This document shows positions 43,598-52,630 of a DNA stretch of 64,000 bases, piece by piece. Below the pieces are notes generated by a model. That model worked only from the letters and a program-made list of their open reading frames with translations. It did no database searches and had not been told where the DNA came from. Position 1 is the first letter of the stretch. Each line of letters starts with the position of its first letter. Source of the stretch: Alphaproteobacteria bacterium SS10. GTDB taxonomy: Bacteria; Pseudomonadota; Alphaproteobacteria; TMED2. Where the stretch lies: contig JAHCML010000006.1 of the NCBI GenBank assembly GCA_019192455.1, positions 338,734-402,733 on the forward strand, written 5' to 3'. The translations under genes were made by a program, and so were the position numbers.

Positions 43598-44682
43598 GCG
43601 CTATCCAAGCCCGGCGGGATCAGCACGAAGTTGCCCATGTGCTTTTTCTCTAAGAACTCACGCTGGGCATCGGCGATGTCGGCAAGCGGGAAGGTCTTGG
43701 CCAGCAGGGGCTTAATCTCCCCCCGCTCGATATAGCCAACCAGATCGGGAAAAACGGGTTCATCCCAGCCAGTGCTGCCGAAAAGCGTGATGTCCTTCAG
43801 GTACATATCGCGCATATCGAGATCGACGATCGGCCCGGCAATGGCACCGGAGGAGGCATAACGCCCACCGCGTGCCAGGACTTTGAGCATGGCGGGAAAG
43901 CCCGGCCCGGCCACATTGTCGATGACCACACTGACGCTTTGCTCGCCCAGTTCGGCAACCAAATCAGCGCCACGCTCGATAACATGATCCGCCCCGATTG
44001 CACGCACCGCCTCAAGCTTTGACGCACCGGCGATTGCCGTCACCTTGGCGCCGCGACGTTTAGCCAGCTGTACGGTGGCCGACCCCACGCCGCCAGAGGC
44101 ACCAGCCACCAACACATGATCATCCCCACCAACCGACGCACGGTGTAGCATCGTCTCAGCCGTGCCATAGGCGCATGGGATCGTGGCCAACTCGGCATCC
44201 GACCAATCACACTCAACGGCAAATACCTCGCTCGCTGGTACCTTCACATACTGGGCGAAGGCACCATCGAAGTCAGAGGCCATCCAGATATTGTCAAAGC
44301 TGTCGAAGCCGTTGGGGCGCATGCAGGCACGAACAATCACCCGCTTGCCCAACAGGTTTGGATTACCGGCATCGCCCACCTGCTCAACTAGACCACAGCA
44401 ATCGGTGCCCTGAATAATCGGGAAGGGTGTCGCCTCATTCCAACCGCCATCACCATCGACCGTTGGTGCATCACTGGATGCCTCATCGGTGCTGCCGGTA
44501 ACGCTGGATGAGTACCAACCAAGACGGGTGTTGATCTCAGTGTTATTCACCCCGGCGGCCAGCACCTTTAGCAGCACCTCATGCGGTTCAATGACCGGGA
44601 CGGGAACCTGCTTGGCATCAAGCTTTTCGTAGCCACCATTGCCAGTGGTCACGATGGCAAACATCGTCTCTGGGATCGTCAT
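43594..44682 (-). CDS. Zinc-type medium-chain dehydrogenase/reductase (quinone oxidoreductase-like)
   Basis: A 362-residue MDR-family protein. The N-terminal GroES-like domain has VLLKVLAAGVNNTEINTRLG, and a central GTDCCGLVEQVGD segment. The Rossmann motif is VLVAGASGGVGSATVQLAKRRG. The NNTEIN position, in place of Cys/His/Asp ligands, suggests a zeta-crystallin-like or weakly metal-dependent reductase that uses NADPH. The substrate is unknown. It is last of the argB-rmuC-def-fmt-truA run, its ATG overlapping the truA TGA by one base (TGATG), and it converges with the membrane-protein gene. Confidence 0.83.
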   Translation of the reverse strand: MTIPETMFAIVTTGNGGYEKLDAKQVPVPVIEPHEVLLKVLAAGVNNTEINTRLGWYSSSVTGSTDEASSDAPTVDGDGGWNEATPFPIIQGTDCCGLVEQVGDAGNPNLLGKRVIVRACMRPNGFDSFDNIWMASDFDGAFAQYVKVPASEVFAVECDWSDAELATIPCAYGTAETMLHRASVGGDDHVLVAGASGGVGSATVQLAKRRGAKVTAIAGASKLEAVRAIGADHVIERGADLVAELGEQSVSVVIDNVAGPGFPAMLKVLARGGRYASSGAIAGPIVDLDMRDMYLKDITLFGSTGWDEPVFPDLVGYIERGEIKPLLAKTFPLADIADAQREFLEKKHMGNFVLIPPGLDSA

Positions 44683-45458
44683 CAATACATCGCCCTGACA
44701 AAGTAGAGACCGTCAGAAGGGGCGGTTTGACCGGCCGCACTGCGATCCTTCGCCCCCAGGATTTTCTTCATCTCCGCAGGCTGAAAACGACCGGTACCGA
44801 AGTCCCGGAGTGTACCGACCATGTTGCGGACCTGATGATGCAGGAACGAGCGGGCCTCTGCCTCAATCCAGATCTCCTCACCCCGCTTTGACACGTCCAA
44901 TCGGTCCAATGTCTTCTCAGGCGATTTTGCCTGGCAGTGGGTTGCCCGGAAGCTGGTGAAATCATGATGGCCAATCAGATGTTTTGCCGCCTCAACCATC
45001 GCCTCAACATCAAGCGGAGCACCCAGATGCCAGACCCGGCCCACATCCAGGCCCGGCGGGGCGCGGCGGTTTAGGATGCGATATTGATAGGCACGTCCCT
45101 TGGCGGATAGGCGGGCATGAAACGCGTCATCAACCTGCTCTGCCGTCAGTACGGCAATCGGTGCCTCACCCAGATGGAAGTTGGTGGCATCACGCACAGC
45201 CTTGGCATCATAGCGGGGGGGCAAATCCACATGCGCCACCTGCCCCAGCGCATGAACCCCGGCATCAGTACGCCCACACACATAGAGATCTGGCGCCTCG
45301 CCACTGACGAATTTCGCCATGGCGGCCTCAAGCTCACCCTGGATGCTGGGTCCGTGTTCTTGCCGCTGCCAGCCGAGGTAGTTGCCACCATCATATTCAA
45401 TGGTCAGCTTCCATCGCTGTAACGGCTCTGATGGCTCTGACGGCTCTTCGGCACTCAT
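44682..45458 (-). CDS. truA: tRNA pseudouridine(38-40) synthase
   Basis: A 258-residue enzyme that isomerises uridines in the anticodon arm of tRNAs. The catalytic Asp is in [16 protein letters not shown] (Asp65), and [16 protein letters not shown] opens the RNA-binding part. The C-terminal HHDFTSFRA and [15 protein letters not shown] are also characteristic. The first ~14 residues (Ser/Glu/Pro repeats) are an extra tail. The start overlaps the fmt stop (ATGA). Confidence 0.95.
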   Translation of the reverse strand: MSAEEPSEPSEPLQRWKLTIEYDGGNYLGWQRQEHGPSIQGELEAAMAKFVSGEAPDLYVCGRTDAGVHALGQVAHVDLPPRYDAKAVRDATNFHLGEAPIAVLTAEQVDDAFHARLSAKGRAYQYRILNRRAPPGLDVGRVWHLGAPLDVEAMVEAAKHLIGHHDFTSFRATHCQAKSPEKTLDRLDVSKRGEEIWIEAEARSFLHHQVRNMVGTLRDFGTGRFQPAEMKKILGAKDRSAAGQTAPSDGLYFVRAMY

Positions 45459-46381
45459 GATAGGCGGTCGCCGACGGTCAGGGTCTTCATACCGTTCCAG
45501 AAGGCGGCACCATCAACCGCCGCCTTGCCGGGGCGTTGTAGTTGATCAAGCTGCAGGGCGGTGCCGTCAGCGCAGGCGACCACCGGTGCTTTATCCAGGA
45601 TCGTGCCCGGTTCAGCACCCGCCTTACCATCGGCGAGGCTAGCAGCCAGGACCTTGACCCCCTTCTCACCGATCGTGGCCTTACTACCCGGCCAGGGGCG
45701 GAAGGCACGGATGCGGCGCTCAATCTCTTTGGCCGGTAGGGACCAATCGATCTCGCTCTCCGCCTTCTCCAGCTTGGCGGCATAGGTTACGCCGTCATCC
45801 GGTTGCGGCGTATGGATCAAGCGGTTGGCATTCAAAAGCTCCAACCCCTCAACCATCATTTTGGCACCCATGGCCGATAGGCGATCATGGAGTGTGCCCG
45901 CATCATCATCGAGGGTGATCGGCGTGGCCTCGACCATCAGCATGGCGCCGGTGTCCAGCCCCTCATCCATCTGCATGATGGTGATGCCGGTTTCCGTATC
46001 ACCGGCCTCAATCGCCCGCTGGATCGGGGCGGCCCCACGCCAACGCGGCAGTAGCGAGGCATGAATGTTAAAGCAGCCGTGTTTCGGCGCCTCTAAAATC
46101 TCCTTGGGCAGGATCAGGCCATAGGCGACCACCACTGCCGCATCCAGGTTCAGGGCGGCAAACTCAGCCTGGGCCTCTTCATTGCGCAAGCTGACCGGCG
46201 TGCGCACTTCAATCCCCGCCCCCAACGCTGCCGCATGAACCGGGGACGGTTGTTCCTTATGCCCACGGCCAGATTTACGTGGCGGCTGGGAGTAAACACA
46301 GGCCACATCGTGTTTGGCATTGATCAGGGCGCGGAGGGCCGTGACGGAGAAGTCCGGCGTACCCATGAAAGCGATGCGCAT
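45455..46381 (-). CDS. fmt: Methionyl-tRNA formyltransferase
   Basis: A 308-residue enzyme that formylates initiator Met-tRNA using 10-formyl-tetrahydrofolate. It begins [20 protein letters not shown]. The folate/catalytic motif is [20 protein letters not shown] with Asn and His, and [16 protein letters not shown] supplies the conserved Asp. The C-terminal OB-fold-like domain ends the protein. It lies 34 bp after def on the same strand, the usual def-fmt pairing. Confidence 0.96.
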   Translation of the reverse strand: MRIAFMGTPDFSVTALRALINAKHDVACVYSQPPRKSGRGHKEQPSPVHAAALGAGIEVRTPVSLRNEEAQAEFAALNLDAAVVVAYGLILPKEILEAPKHGCFNIHASLLPRWRGAAPIQRAIEAGDTETGITIMQMDEGLDTGAMLMVEATPITLDDDAGTLHDRLSAMGAKMMVEGLELLNANRLIHTPQPDDGVTYAAKLEKAESEIDWSLPAKEIERRIRAFRPWPGSKATIGEKGVKVLAASLADGKAGAEPGTILDKAPVVACADGTALQLDQLQRPGKAAVDGAAFWNGMKTLTVGDRLS

Positions 46382-46415
46382 GTGATGTCCCTATTGGTTG
46401 GGTTAACCGCCAGCC

Positions 46416-46949
46416 TTAGCCTTCGGCGTACTCATCACTTGGATGCGTCTTCATGTATTTCTGCGCCTTCTTGATCAGCATGTTCTTGCGCAGCTTTGAC
46501 AGGTAATCGACGAACAGCACACCGTCGAGGTGGTCCATCTCATGCTGGATGATCGTGGCCAGCATGCCCTCACATTCGATCTCGTGGCTCTTGCCCTCTT
46601 CATCGAGGAACTTGACCGCGACCTTGGCCGGGCGTTCGATCTCGGCATATTGCTCAGGGATGGAGAGGCAGCCTTCATTGAAGCTGCTCTTTGCCTCTGA
46701 TGCCCAGACGATCTCTGGATTAATGATCTTGAAGGGCTGGGGCTCTTCCCCCTCATCGGCGGGGTCGAGGACCAGAATACGCTCCATAATCCCAACCTGC
46801 GGACCAGCAAGGCCAATGCCTGGCGCCTTGTACATGGTGTCGAGCATATTCTCGAGCTGCTGGCGATGTTCATCCGTGACATCAGCAACAGGCTTACATC
46901 TCTCGCGCAGGCGACGGTCGGGAACGGTAACAATCGGAAGAAGGGCCAT
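46416..46949 (-). CDS. def: Peptide deformylase
   Basis: A 177-residue metalloenzyme that removes the formyl group from new proteins. Motif 1 reads GIGLAGPQVG, with Gly where most homologs have Ala (GLAAPQ). Motif 2 is EGCLSIPE (Cys ligand) and motif 3 QHEMDHLDG (both His ligands and catalytic Glu). All catalytic residues are present. The C-terminus is Lys-rich. It is co-directional with fmt and rmuC. Confidence 0.95.
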   Translation of the reverse strand: MALLPIVTVPDRRLRERCKPVADVTDEHRQQLENMLDTMYKAPGIGLAGPQVGIMERILVLDPADEGEEPQPFKIINPEIVWASEAKSSFNEGCLSIPEQYAEIERPAKVAVKFLDEEGKSHEIECEGMLATIIQHEMDHLDGVLFVDYLSKLRKNMLIKKAQKYMKTHPSDEYAEG

Positions 46950-47007
46950 GGCTCAAAGCTAGCTGGTGTGAAAACCTAGCCAACACCTAACGTTTTCGGG
47001 CGTCAGG

Positions 47008-48387
47008 TCAAGATTGGTTCGCGGCGATTCCGGTCTCGGTGAACTCTTCCGCCTGCAGGTCGCGGGGTGTTGCCTCAATCTGCTCGATGGCCAGCGGCTG
47101 TTCATGCTGATCTTCTACCAGCCCCTGAAGCTCACCCATCTTACGGGCGGCGGGCATCACGCTGCGGTCGAGCGAGCCGACCATGGCGTTGTAATCCTTC
47201 ACCGCACCATCGAGGCGCTTACCGACCTTGTTTACATGCCCCGCCATGGTGCCGAGACGGTCATAAAGGACCTTACCCTGGGCTGCGATCTCCCGCGCGC
47301 TCTCGGCCAACTGCTCTTGCCGCCAGCCAAAATGGACGGCGCGTAGTAGGGCCAGAAGCGTGGTTGGGGTCGCAATGATCACCTGCTGCTCCATGCCCTC
47401 GGCGATCAGCTCGGGCTTATGGTCGAGCGCGATCGAGAAGTAATGCTCACCAGGCACAAACATGACGACGAATTCCGGGCTGAAATCGAGGGCATTCCAA
47501 TACGCCTTCTTGCCCAGATCCTTCACATGCTTGGCCACCGCATTGGCATGGGCTGCGTAATAGCTCTCACGGGTCGCTTCTTCCGAATGCTCGGCGGCGT
47601 TTAGGAACGCCTCCAACGGCACCTTGGCATCGACGGCAATGCGTTGCCCACCGGGTAGGCGGATAACCATATCGGGCTGCTGGCGCCCCGCCTCGGTCTC
47701 CATCGAGGTTTGCTCGTGGAAATCGACATGGGAGAGCATGCCCGCCATCTCAACCACACGTTTGAGCTGCAGCTCACCCCAGGCGCCACGGGCCTTGGGT
47801 GCGCGCAGCGCCGTGGTCAGTTTCCGGGTCTCGTCACGTAAAACCTGGTGCTGCTCGCCCATCGCGGTGACCTGCTGGCGGAGGGACTGGTAGGCACCCT
47901 CCCGCTCTTTCTCGAGCTGGGTCAGCTGGTCCCGCATTTGGGACAGGTTTTCCTGCACTGGTTTTACGAGAGCGGCGATAGCTTCCTGCCGCTTATCGAG
48001 GTCGTTGCCGCCCTCGCTCTGCAATTGCTTGAACCGTTGCTCGGCGACCTTGAGGAACTCATCGGTGCTGCCCTTGAGCGCCTTACCGGCCAGGGCTTCA
48101 AAGGTGGAGGTCATGTTGCGCTGGGCCATGTCGAAGGCCTTTTGCTGCGCCTCCGCCTCAGCGCCCAGCTTGGCATTGCGGGCTTCAAGCTGGCTGATAT
48201 TGGTCTTCAGGCTGTCGTTCTCGCCCGTCAGCTTATCCCGCTCAACCGAGACAGCCTCCGCCTGTCGCTCCAATTCCCCATGCCGCGCCTTCCAACGCGA
48301 GGTTGCGGCATAGGCCACCAGACCGCCAGCGGCCAAACCGGCACCGAGGCCAACCAGTACGGAAATCAGATCGACATCCAGCTCCAT
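47008..48387 (-). CDS. rmuC: RmuC-family DNA recombination protein
   Basis: A 459-residue protein with an N-terminal membrane helix (SVLVGLGAGLAAGGLVAY) and a long coiled coil over residues ~30-180. It then has a nuclease-like RmuC domain with APKARGAWGELQLKRVVEMA and VDAKVPLEAFLNA. RmuC limits inversions and DNA rearrangement and, in E. coli, is not essential. The Asp and Lys in VDAKVP resemble a PD-(D/E)xK core. ATG 48387 is used; the argB TGA overlaps it by one base. Confidence 0.92.
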   Translation of the reverse strand: MELDVDLISVLVGLGAGLAAGGLVAYAATSRWKARHGELERQAEAVSVERDKLTGENDSLKTNISQLEARNAKLGAEAEAQQKAFDMAQRNMTSTFEALAGKALKGSTDEFLKVAEQRFKQLQSEGGNDLDKRQEAIAALVKPVQENLSQMRDQLTQLEKEREGAYQSLRQQVTAMGEQHQVLRDETRKLTTALRAPKARGAWGELQLKRVVEMAGMLSHVDFHEQTSMETEAGRQQPDMVIRLPGGQRIAVDAKVPLEAFLNAAEHSEEATRESYYAAHANAVAKHVKDLGKKAYWNALDFSPEFVVMFVPGEHYFSIALDHKPELIAEGMEQQVIIATPTTLLALLRAVHFGWRQEQLAESAREIAAQGKVLYDRLGTMAGHVNKVGKRLDGAVKDYNAMVGSLDRSVMPAARKMGELQGLVEDQHEQPLAIEQIEATPRDLQAEEFTETGIAANQS

Positions 48388-49319
48388 CAATCCCTCACAA
48401 TTAGCGTTCCGGAACCACCTTCGGTGAAAATCTCTAGCAACAGCGTGTGCGGCGTGCGGCCATCCAGGATCACGGCGGCCTCACCACCTGCCTCAATTGA
48501 GGCGATGCAAGTTTCGATCTTGGGGATCATGCCGCCAGAGATCGTGCCATCCTTGATGTAGCTGCGGGCCTCACTGATGGTCATTTGCTTGATCAGCTTC
48601 TTATCCTGATCGAGCACACCCGGCACATCGGTCAGCAGCAGCAGGCGCGCGGCACCAATCGCACCCGCAACAGCACCGGCCGCCGTATCGGCATTGATGT
48701 TTAGGGTCTCACCCTCTGGCCCGATACCAATCGGTGCGATCACCGGGATCAGGTTTGAGCGCTCAAAGATTGAGAGGATTTCCGGGTCGACCTGGGCTGG
48801 CTCACCCACGAAGCCCAGATCCATGATCTTCTCAATATTACTGTCGGTGTCGCGAGTGGTGCGGCGCAGGCGCTCGGCCCGGATCATGGTGCCGTCCTTA
48901 CCGCAGATGCCGACAGCCTTACCGCCCGCGGCATTAATCGAGGCCACCACCTGCTTGTTGATGGAACCGGCCAGGACCATCTCGACCACATCAACGGCGG
49001 CCTTATCGGTGACCCGCAGGCCATCGACGAACTCACTCTCAATTCCGACACGGTCGAGCATCTTGCCGATCTGTGGGCCACCGCCATGGACCACCACCGG
49101 GTGGATGCCGATCTGCTTCAGCAGGACGATATCTCGGGCGAACTGATCGCCCAGCTCCACATCGCCCATGGTGCTGCCGCCATATTTGACGACGAAGGTC
49201 CGCTTGGCGTAGCGGCGCATATAGGGCAGCGCCTCGGAGAGCACGCGTGCCTTGGCAAGTGGGTCCATGTCTTTCATCGCCGCTTCTTTGGCTGCGGCAA
49301 GCTTGTCATCATCGGTCAT
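48387..49319 (-). CDS. argB: Acetylglutamate kinase
   Basis: A 310-residue amino-acid kinase that phosphorylates N-acetylglutamate, usually the feedback-regulated step of arginine synthesis. Motifs are [31 protein letters not shown] and [15 protein letters not shown]. The N-terminal helix ([20 protein letters not shown]) is the extension found in arginine-sensitive hexameric enzymes. Residues upstream of ATG 49319 (to 49397) are open but not conserved in type. It heads the run argB-rmuC-def-fmt-truA-MDR. In many alphaproteobacteria it follows engB directly; here four genes on the other strand lie between. Confidence 0.96.
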   Translation of the reverse strand: MTDDDKLAAAKEAAMKDMDPLAKARVLSEALPYMRRYAKRTFVVKYGGSTMGDVELGDQFARDIVLLKQIGIHPVVVHGGGPQIGKMLDRVGIESEFVDGLRVTDKAAVDVVEMVLAGSINKQVVASINAAGGKAVGICGKDGTMIRAERLRRTTRDTDSNIEKIMDLGFVGEPAQVDPEILSIFERSNLIPVIAPIGIGPEGETLNINADTAAGAVAGAIGAARLLLLTDVPGVLDQDKKLIKQMTISEARSYIKDGTISGGMIPKIETCIASIEAGGEAAVILDGRTPHTLLLEIFTEGGSGTLIVRD

Positions 49320-49536
49320 CGTATTGGCCACGCATCTGTTGGCGTCGGGTTGAGCCAGCCACCAACCTACAAGCCGGTAAGCGGCGGCGGCAAACATGGG
49401 CTGAATAGCTGGGTTGCGAGCACCGATCTATGGGCGTTCCAGGATGGCGGCTATGCTGCGCTTAGAAATCAGCACCCGGATTTCAAAGATTTTGAAGCTG
49501 CGATTCGGGGGTAAGCGAGACTTAAGGCTGGATGAC

Positions 49537-50295
49537 ATGACGAAGACACCAATCAAAACAATCGGCGTCATTGGCGGGATGAGCTGGGAAAGCACCGTCA
49601 CCTATTACCAGCACCTCAACCGCCTAGTTCGCGAACGCCTCGGCGGCCTCCACTCCGCGAGCGTGATCCTAAACTCGCTCGAGTTTAAAGAGATCGCGGA
49701 CTATCAAATGGCTGGCGATTGGGACAACGCGACCCGCCTGATGGTCGAGGCAGCGCAGAGCCTTGAGCGTGCTGGCGCCGACTGCCTGATCATCGCCACC
49801 AACACGATGCACAAGAGTGCGGATGCCGTGACGGCGGCGGTCAACATCCCGCTGATCCACATCGCCGATGTGACCGCAGCCGCGATTAAACAAGCGGGGT
49901 GTAAGCGTCCACTCCTCCTCGCCACCCGGTTTACGATGGAGCAGGACTTCTATCGCGGTCATCTGCGCGACCATCACGGGATTGAGGTTGCCGTGCCGAA
50001 TGAGGCCGACCGTGAGACCGTGCACCGAATTATTTATGAAGAACTTTGCCAGGGGGTGGTCGAAACTTTCTCACGCGATGCCTATCTGCAGGTCATCAAT
50101 CGCGAAATCGCGGCTGGCGCTGACGGCGTCATTTTTGGCTGCACTGAGATCGGCCTCCTCCTGTCCCCTCAAGATCTCCCTGGGGACCCACCCGTCACCG
50201 CCTTTGATACCACCCGCCTCCATGCCGAGGCCGCCGTGGAATTTGCCCTCGATTTCGCCCATAAAAACCGAAGCTCGAAAGCAATTTCCGCATGA
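49537..50295 (+). CDS. Aspartate/glutamate racemase-family protein
   Basis: A 252-residue racemase of the Asp/Glu/hydantoin superfamily, beginning TIGVIGGMSWESTVTYYQ. The first active-site segment is IIATNTMHKSAD (Thr88 where many relatives have Cys), and the second is FGCTEIGLLL with catalytic Cys. This Thr/Cys pair resembles the atypical L-Asp/Glu-specific racemase YgeA described in E. coli, rather than the Cys/Cys racemases. ATG 49537 is chosen because upstream codons give no conserved sequence. Its TGA overlaps the first ATG of the Gate gene. Confidence 0.87.
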   Translation: MTKTPIKTIGVIGGMSWESTVTYYQHLNRLVRERLGGLHSASVILNSLEFKEIADYQMAGDWDNATRLMVEAAQSLERAGADCLIIATNTMHKSADAVTAAVNIPLIHIADVTAAAIKQAGCKRPLLLATRFTMEQDFYRGHLRDHHGIEVAVPNEADRETVHRIIYEELCQGVVETFSRDAYLQVINREIAAGADGVIFGCTEIGLLLSPQDLPGDPPVTAFDTTRLHAEAAVEFALDFAHKNRSSKAISA

Positions 50296-50370
50296 ATGAT
50301 TATCTGAAAACCCTCGGCAAAAAAAGCAATTTCCGCATGAATGATTATCTGAAAACCCTCGGCAAAAAGA
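50281..50370 (+). repeat. 45-bp tandem duplication across the racemase stop and Gate-gene start
   Basis: Two copies of a 45-bp unit (50281-50325 and 50326-50370) differ at a single base. Each begins GCAATTTCCGCATGAATGAT and contains an ATG. The unit length is 15 codons, so the reading frame of the Gate protein is kept and its first 15 residues (MNDYLKTLGKKS plus NFR) are repeated. The first copy also encodes the last residues and stop of the racemase. Confidence 0.97.
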
Positions 50371-51293
50371 GCTTAAGCACCTTCTGGGCGCTGGCCAAAA
50401 TCATGCTGCCCGTCATGGTTCTGGTCCGTATCGGCGAGCAGCTTGGCGCCACCGAATGGCTGGGTGAGGTACTGGTCCCCGTGGTTGGGTTGGTCGGCCT
50501 GCCAGCAGAGGCTGGGCTGATCTGGGCCATCACCCTGTTAACCGGCACCTATGGTGGGATGGGGGCTTATCTGACCCTTATGCCCGGCATGGATATGACC
50601 GTGGCCCAGCACAGTATCCTCTGCGCCATGATGTTGATCGCACACGCCATCCCGGTTGAGGCGGCGATCATCCAGCGAGCCGGGGCAAACTTCCTCGTCA
50701 CCTCCTTCATTCGCATTTTTGGCGCCCTGCTCTTTGGCTTCATCACCTGGCAGATCTGTCAGGCGACCGGCTGGCTCGCTGAGCCGTTCATGCTGACCTG
50801 GGTGCCAGAGATTGGCGGCAGTGTCGGCTGGGTTGAGTGGGCGATTGGTACCGTCAGCTCCATGGCAACGATCCTGGGCATTATCGTCGTGCTGTTCATC
50901 CTGCTGGATGTGTTGGAGAAGATCGGCGTGATCGGTTGGTTCACCCGCAGCCTTGAGCCCCTGCTCAAGATCATCGGCATTGATCCGCGACTAGCGCCGG
51001 CAACCACCATCGGCCTGATGCTTGGCATTACCTATGGCGGTGGGCTGCTGATCCAGGCCGCGCAGGAGCACCCGGTGGGACCGCGGGCAAAGCTGCTGGC
51101 CATGTCCCTACTCTGTCTTTCCCACGGCATTATTGAGGACACGCTGTTCTTCCTCGCCTTTGGGGCGGACATCTGGATCATCTTGGTTGGGCGGGTTGCC
51201 TTTACCCTGGTGTTCATCGCCTTCATGGCCTGGATGCTACGTATCTGGCCAACCCCGCAGGGGCAGCTAGCCACCGAACAACCGGGCGCTTAA
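50292..51293 (+). CDS. Nucleoside-recognition (Gate) domain membrane protein
   Basis: A 333-residue protein with about eight helices and a Gate-type core (LLTGTYGGMGAYLTLMPG, HAIPVEAAIIQRAGANFLV, GLMLGITYGGGLLIQAAQEH). Such proteins resemble parts of nucleoside transporters (NupC) and the sporulation proteins SpmA/B; transport is assumed. The start has a duplicated segment: ATG 50292 overlaps the racemase stop (ATGA), and ATG 50337 in the second copy has an identical local context. The natural start before duplication was probably the equivalent of 50337. Co-transcription with the racemase is likely. Confidence 0.85.
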   Translation: MNDYLKTLGKKSNFRMNDYLKTLGKKSLSTFWALAKIMLPVMVLVRIGEQLGATEWLGEVLVPVVGLVGLPAEAGLIWAITLLTGTYGGMGAYLTLMPGMDMTVAQHSILCAMMLIAHAIPVEAAIIQRAGANFLVTSFIRIFGALLFGFITWQICQATGWLAEPFMLTWVPEIGGSVGWVEWAIGTVSSMATILGIIVVLFILLDVLEKIGVIGWFTRSLEPLLKIIGIDPRLAPATTIGLMLGITYGGGLLIQAAQEHPVGPRAKLLAMSLLCLSHGIIEDTLFFLAFGADIWIILVGRVAFTLVFIAFMAWMLRIWPTPQGQLATEQPGA

Positions 51294-51349
51294 ACGGCTT
51301 TGAAAATCTTTCAACAGCGGGCCTTGTTTATCCTTGGCGCCTGCCAAAA

Positions 51350-51381
51350 TGTTATCATACAACAACTGTTACATTATAACA
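51350..51381 (+). promoter_or_regulatory. Two tandem Zur-box-like operators upstream of the CobW gene
   Basis: TGTTATCATACAACA (51350-51364) and TGTTACATTATAACA (51367-51381) are adjacent 15-bp near-palindromes separated by two bases. The second differs by one base-pair from perfect symmetry. Both resemble the alphaproteobacterial Zur operator core (TGTTATAnTATAACA). They end 25 bp before the ATG of a COG0523 GTPase, a gene class often repressed by Zur when zinc is sufficient. Confidence 0.75.
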
Positions 51382-51406
51382 TTTTGCGACGTTGGGACGG
51401 CTTGGC

Positions 51407-52627
51407 ATGACGGATTCACGGCTACCGGTAACGGTTCTCTCTGGCTTTTTGGGTGCCGGTAAAACCACGCTGATGAACCATATCCTGAACAATCGTGAGG
51501 GCCTGCGGGTCGCCGTGATTGTCAACGATATGAGCGAGGTGAATATCGACGCCAACCTGATCAAGGAAGGCGGCGCCAACCTCTCCCGGACCGAAGAAAC
51601 CCTGGTTGAGATGTCGAATGGCTGTATCTGCTGCACCCTCCGCGATGATCTTCTGGCTGAGGTGACCCGCCTGGCTGAAGAGAAGCGCTTCGATTACCTG
51701 CTGATTGAGAGCACCGGTATTTCCGAGCCACTGCCAGTGGCCACCACCTTTGATTTCCGTGATGAGGATGGTGTTAGCCTAGCCGATGTCTCACGCCTCG
51801 ACACCATGGTGACCGTGGTGGATGCGGTGAACCTGCTGAACGATTTCGGCTCTACCGATTTCCTCGCTGATCGGGGTGAGAATTTGGGTGAGGAGGATGA
51901 CCGCACCCTGGTTGATCTGCTCGTCGATCAGATTGAGTTCGCCGATGTCATCATCCTGAACAAGATCGACACCGCGACGGAAGAGCAGCGGGATGCCGCC
52001 CTCAAAATCATCGCCTCCCTGAACCCATCGGCGAAGCTGATCCAAACCAGCCAGAGCCAGGTGAACCTGAAAGAGGTCTTGGACACCGGTAAGTTCGACC
52101 TTGAAAAGGCGCAAGAGCACCCGCTCTGGTTCAAAGAGCTCTATGGCTTTGCCGACCACGTGCCGGAGACGGAAGAGTATGGGATCGGCAGCTTTGTCTA
52201 CCGCGCCCGCCGCCCGTTTGACCCGCAGCGCTTTTTTGACTTCCTGCAGAAGGATTGGCCCGGCGTTATCCGTGCCAAGGGGCTTTTCTGGCTCGCGACC
52301 CGTGATGCCTTTGTCGGCGATCTAAGCTGGGCCGGCGCCATTGTTCGGCATGAGCCCATGGGCTTCTGGTGGGCGGCCGTGCCAATGAACCGCTGGCCAC
52401 AGGATGAGGGCTGGAAGCGCACCATCTCCCAGTATTGGGACCCAATCTATGGTGACCGCCGACAAGAGCTGGTGTTTATCGGCAGCGGCATTGATCAAGA
52501 AGAAATCACCGCCGCGTTGGATGCCTGCCTCGTCGATGTTGAAGATGCGATGAAGTTCGACCCAGAAGACTGGAAAGACCTCAAAGACCCATTCCCGCGT
52601 TGGGTCCTTGGACAACAGGCAGCCTAA
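51407..52627 (+). CDS. CobW/COG0523-family GTP-binding metallochaperone
   Basis: A 406-residue G3E GTPase. The P-loop is [15 protein letters not shown] (from residue 13), and the metal-binding CxCC is in [14 protein letters not shown]. The Glu/Gly switch motif is [13 protein letters not shown] and the base-recognition motif ILNKID. The C-terminal CobW_C domain has [12 protein letters not shown]. With Zur-like boxes directly upstream, it is most likely a zinc chaperone made under zinc starvation, related to ZagA/ZigA-type proteins; cobalamin synthesis is unlikely. I start at ATG 51407 rather than TTG 51392. The DUF1826 gene follows after three bases. Confidence 0.93.
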   Translation: MTDSRLPVTVLSGFLGAGKTTLMNHILNNREGLRVAVIVNDMSEVNIDANLIKEGGANLSRTEETLVEMSNGCICCTLRDDLLAEVTRLAEEKRFDYLLIESTGISEPLPVATTFDFRDEDGVSLADVSRLDTMVTVVDAVNLLNDFGSTDFLADRGENLGEEDDRTLVDLLVDQIEFADVIILNKIDTATEEQRDAALKIIASLNPSAKLIQTSQSQVNLKEVLDTGKFDLEKAQEHPLWFKELYGFADHVPETEEYGIGSFVYRARRPFDPQRFFDFLQKDWPGVIRAKGLFWLATRDAFVGDLSWAGAIVRHEPMGFWWAAVPMNRWPQDEGWKRTISQYWDPIYGDRRQELVFIGSGIDQEEITAALDACLVDVEDAMKFDPEDWKDLKDPFPRWVLGQQAA

Positions 52628-52630
52628 GCC

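Noticed and set aside
43580-43600. Terminator between convergent membrane-protein and MDR genes
   Set aside because: The stop codons overlap, leaving no space, and no stem with a T-run was seen.
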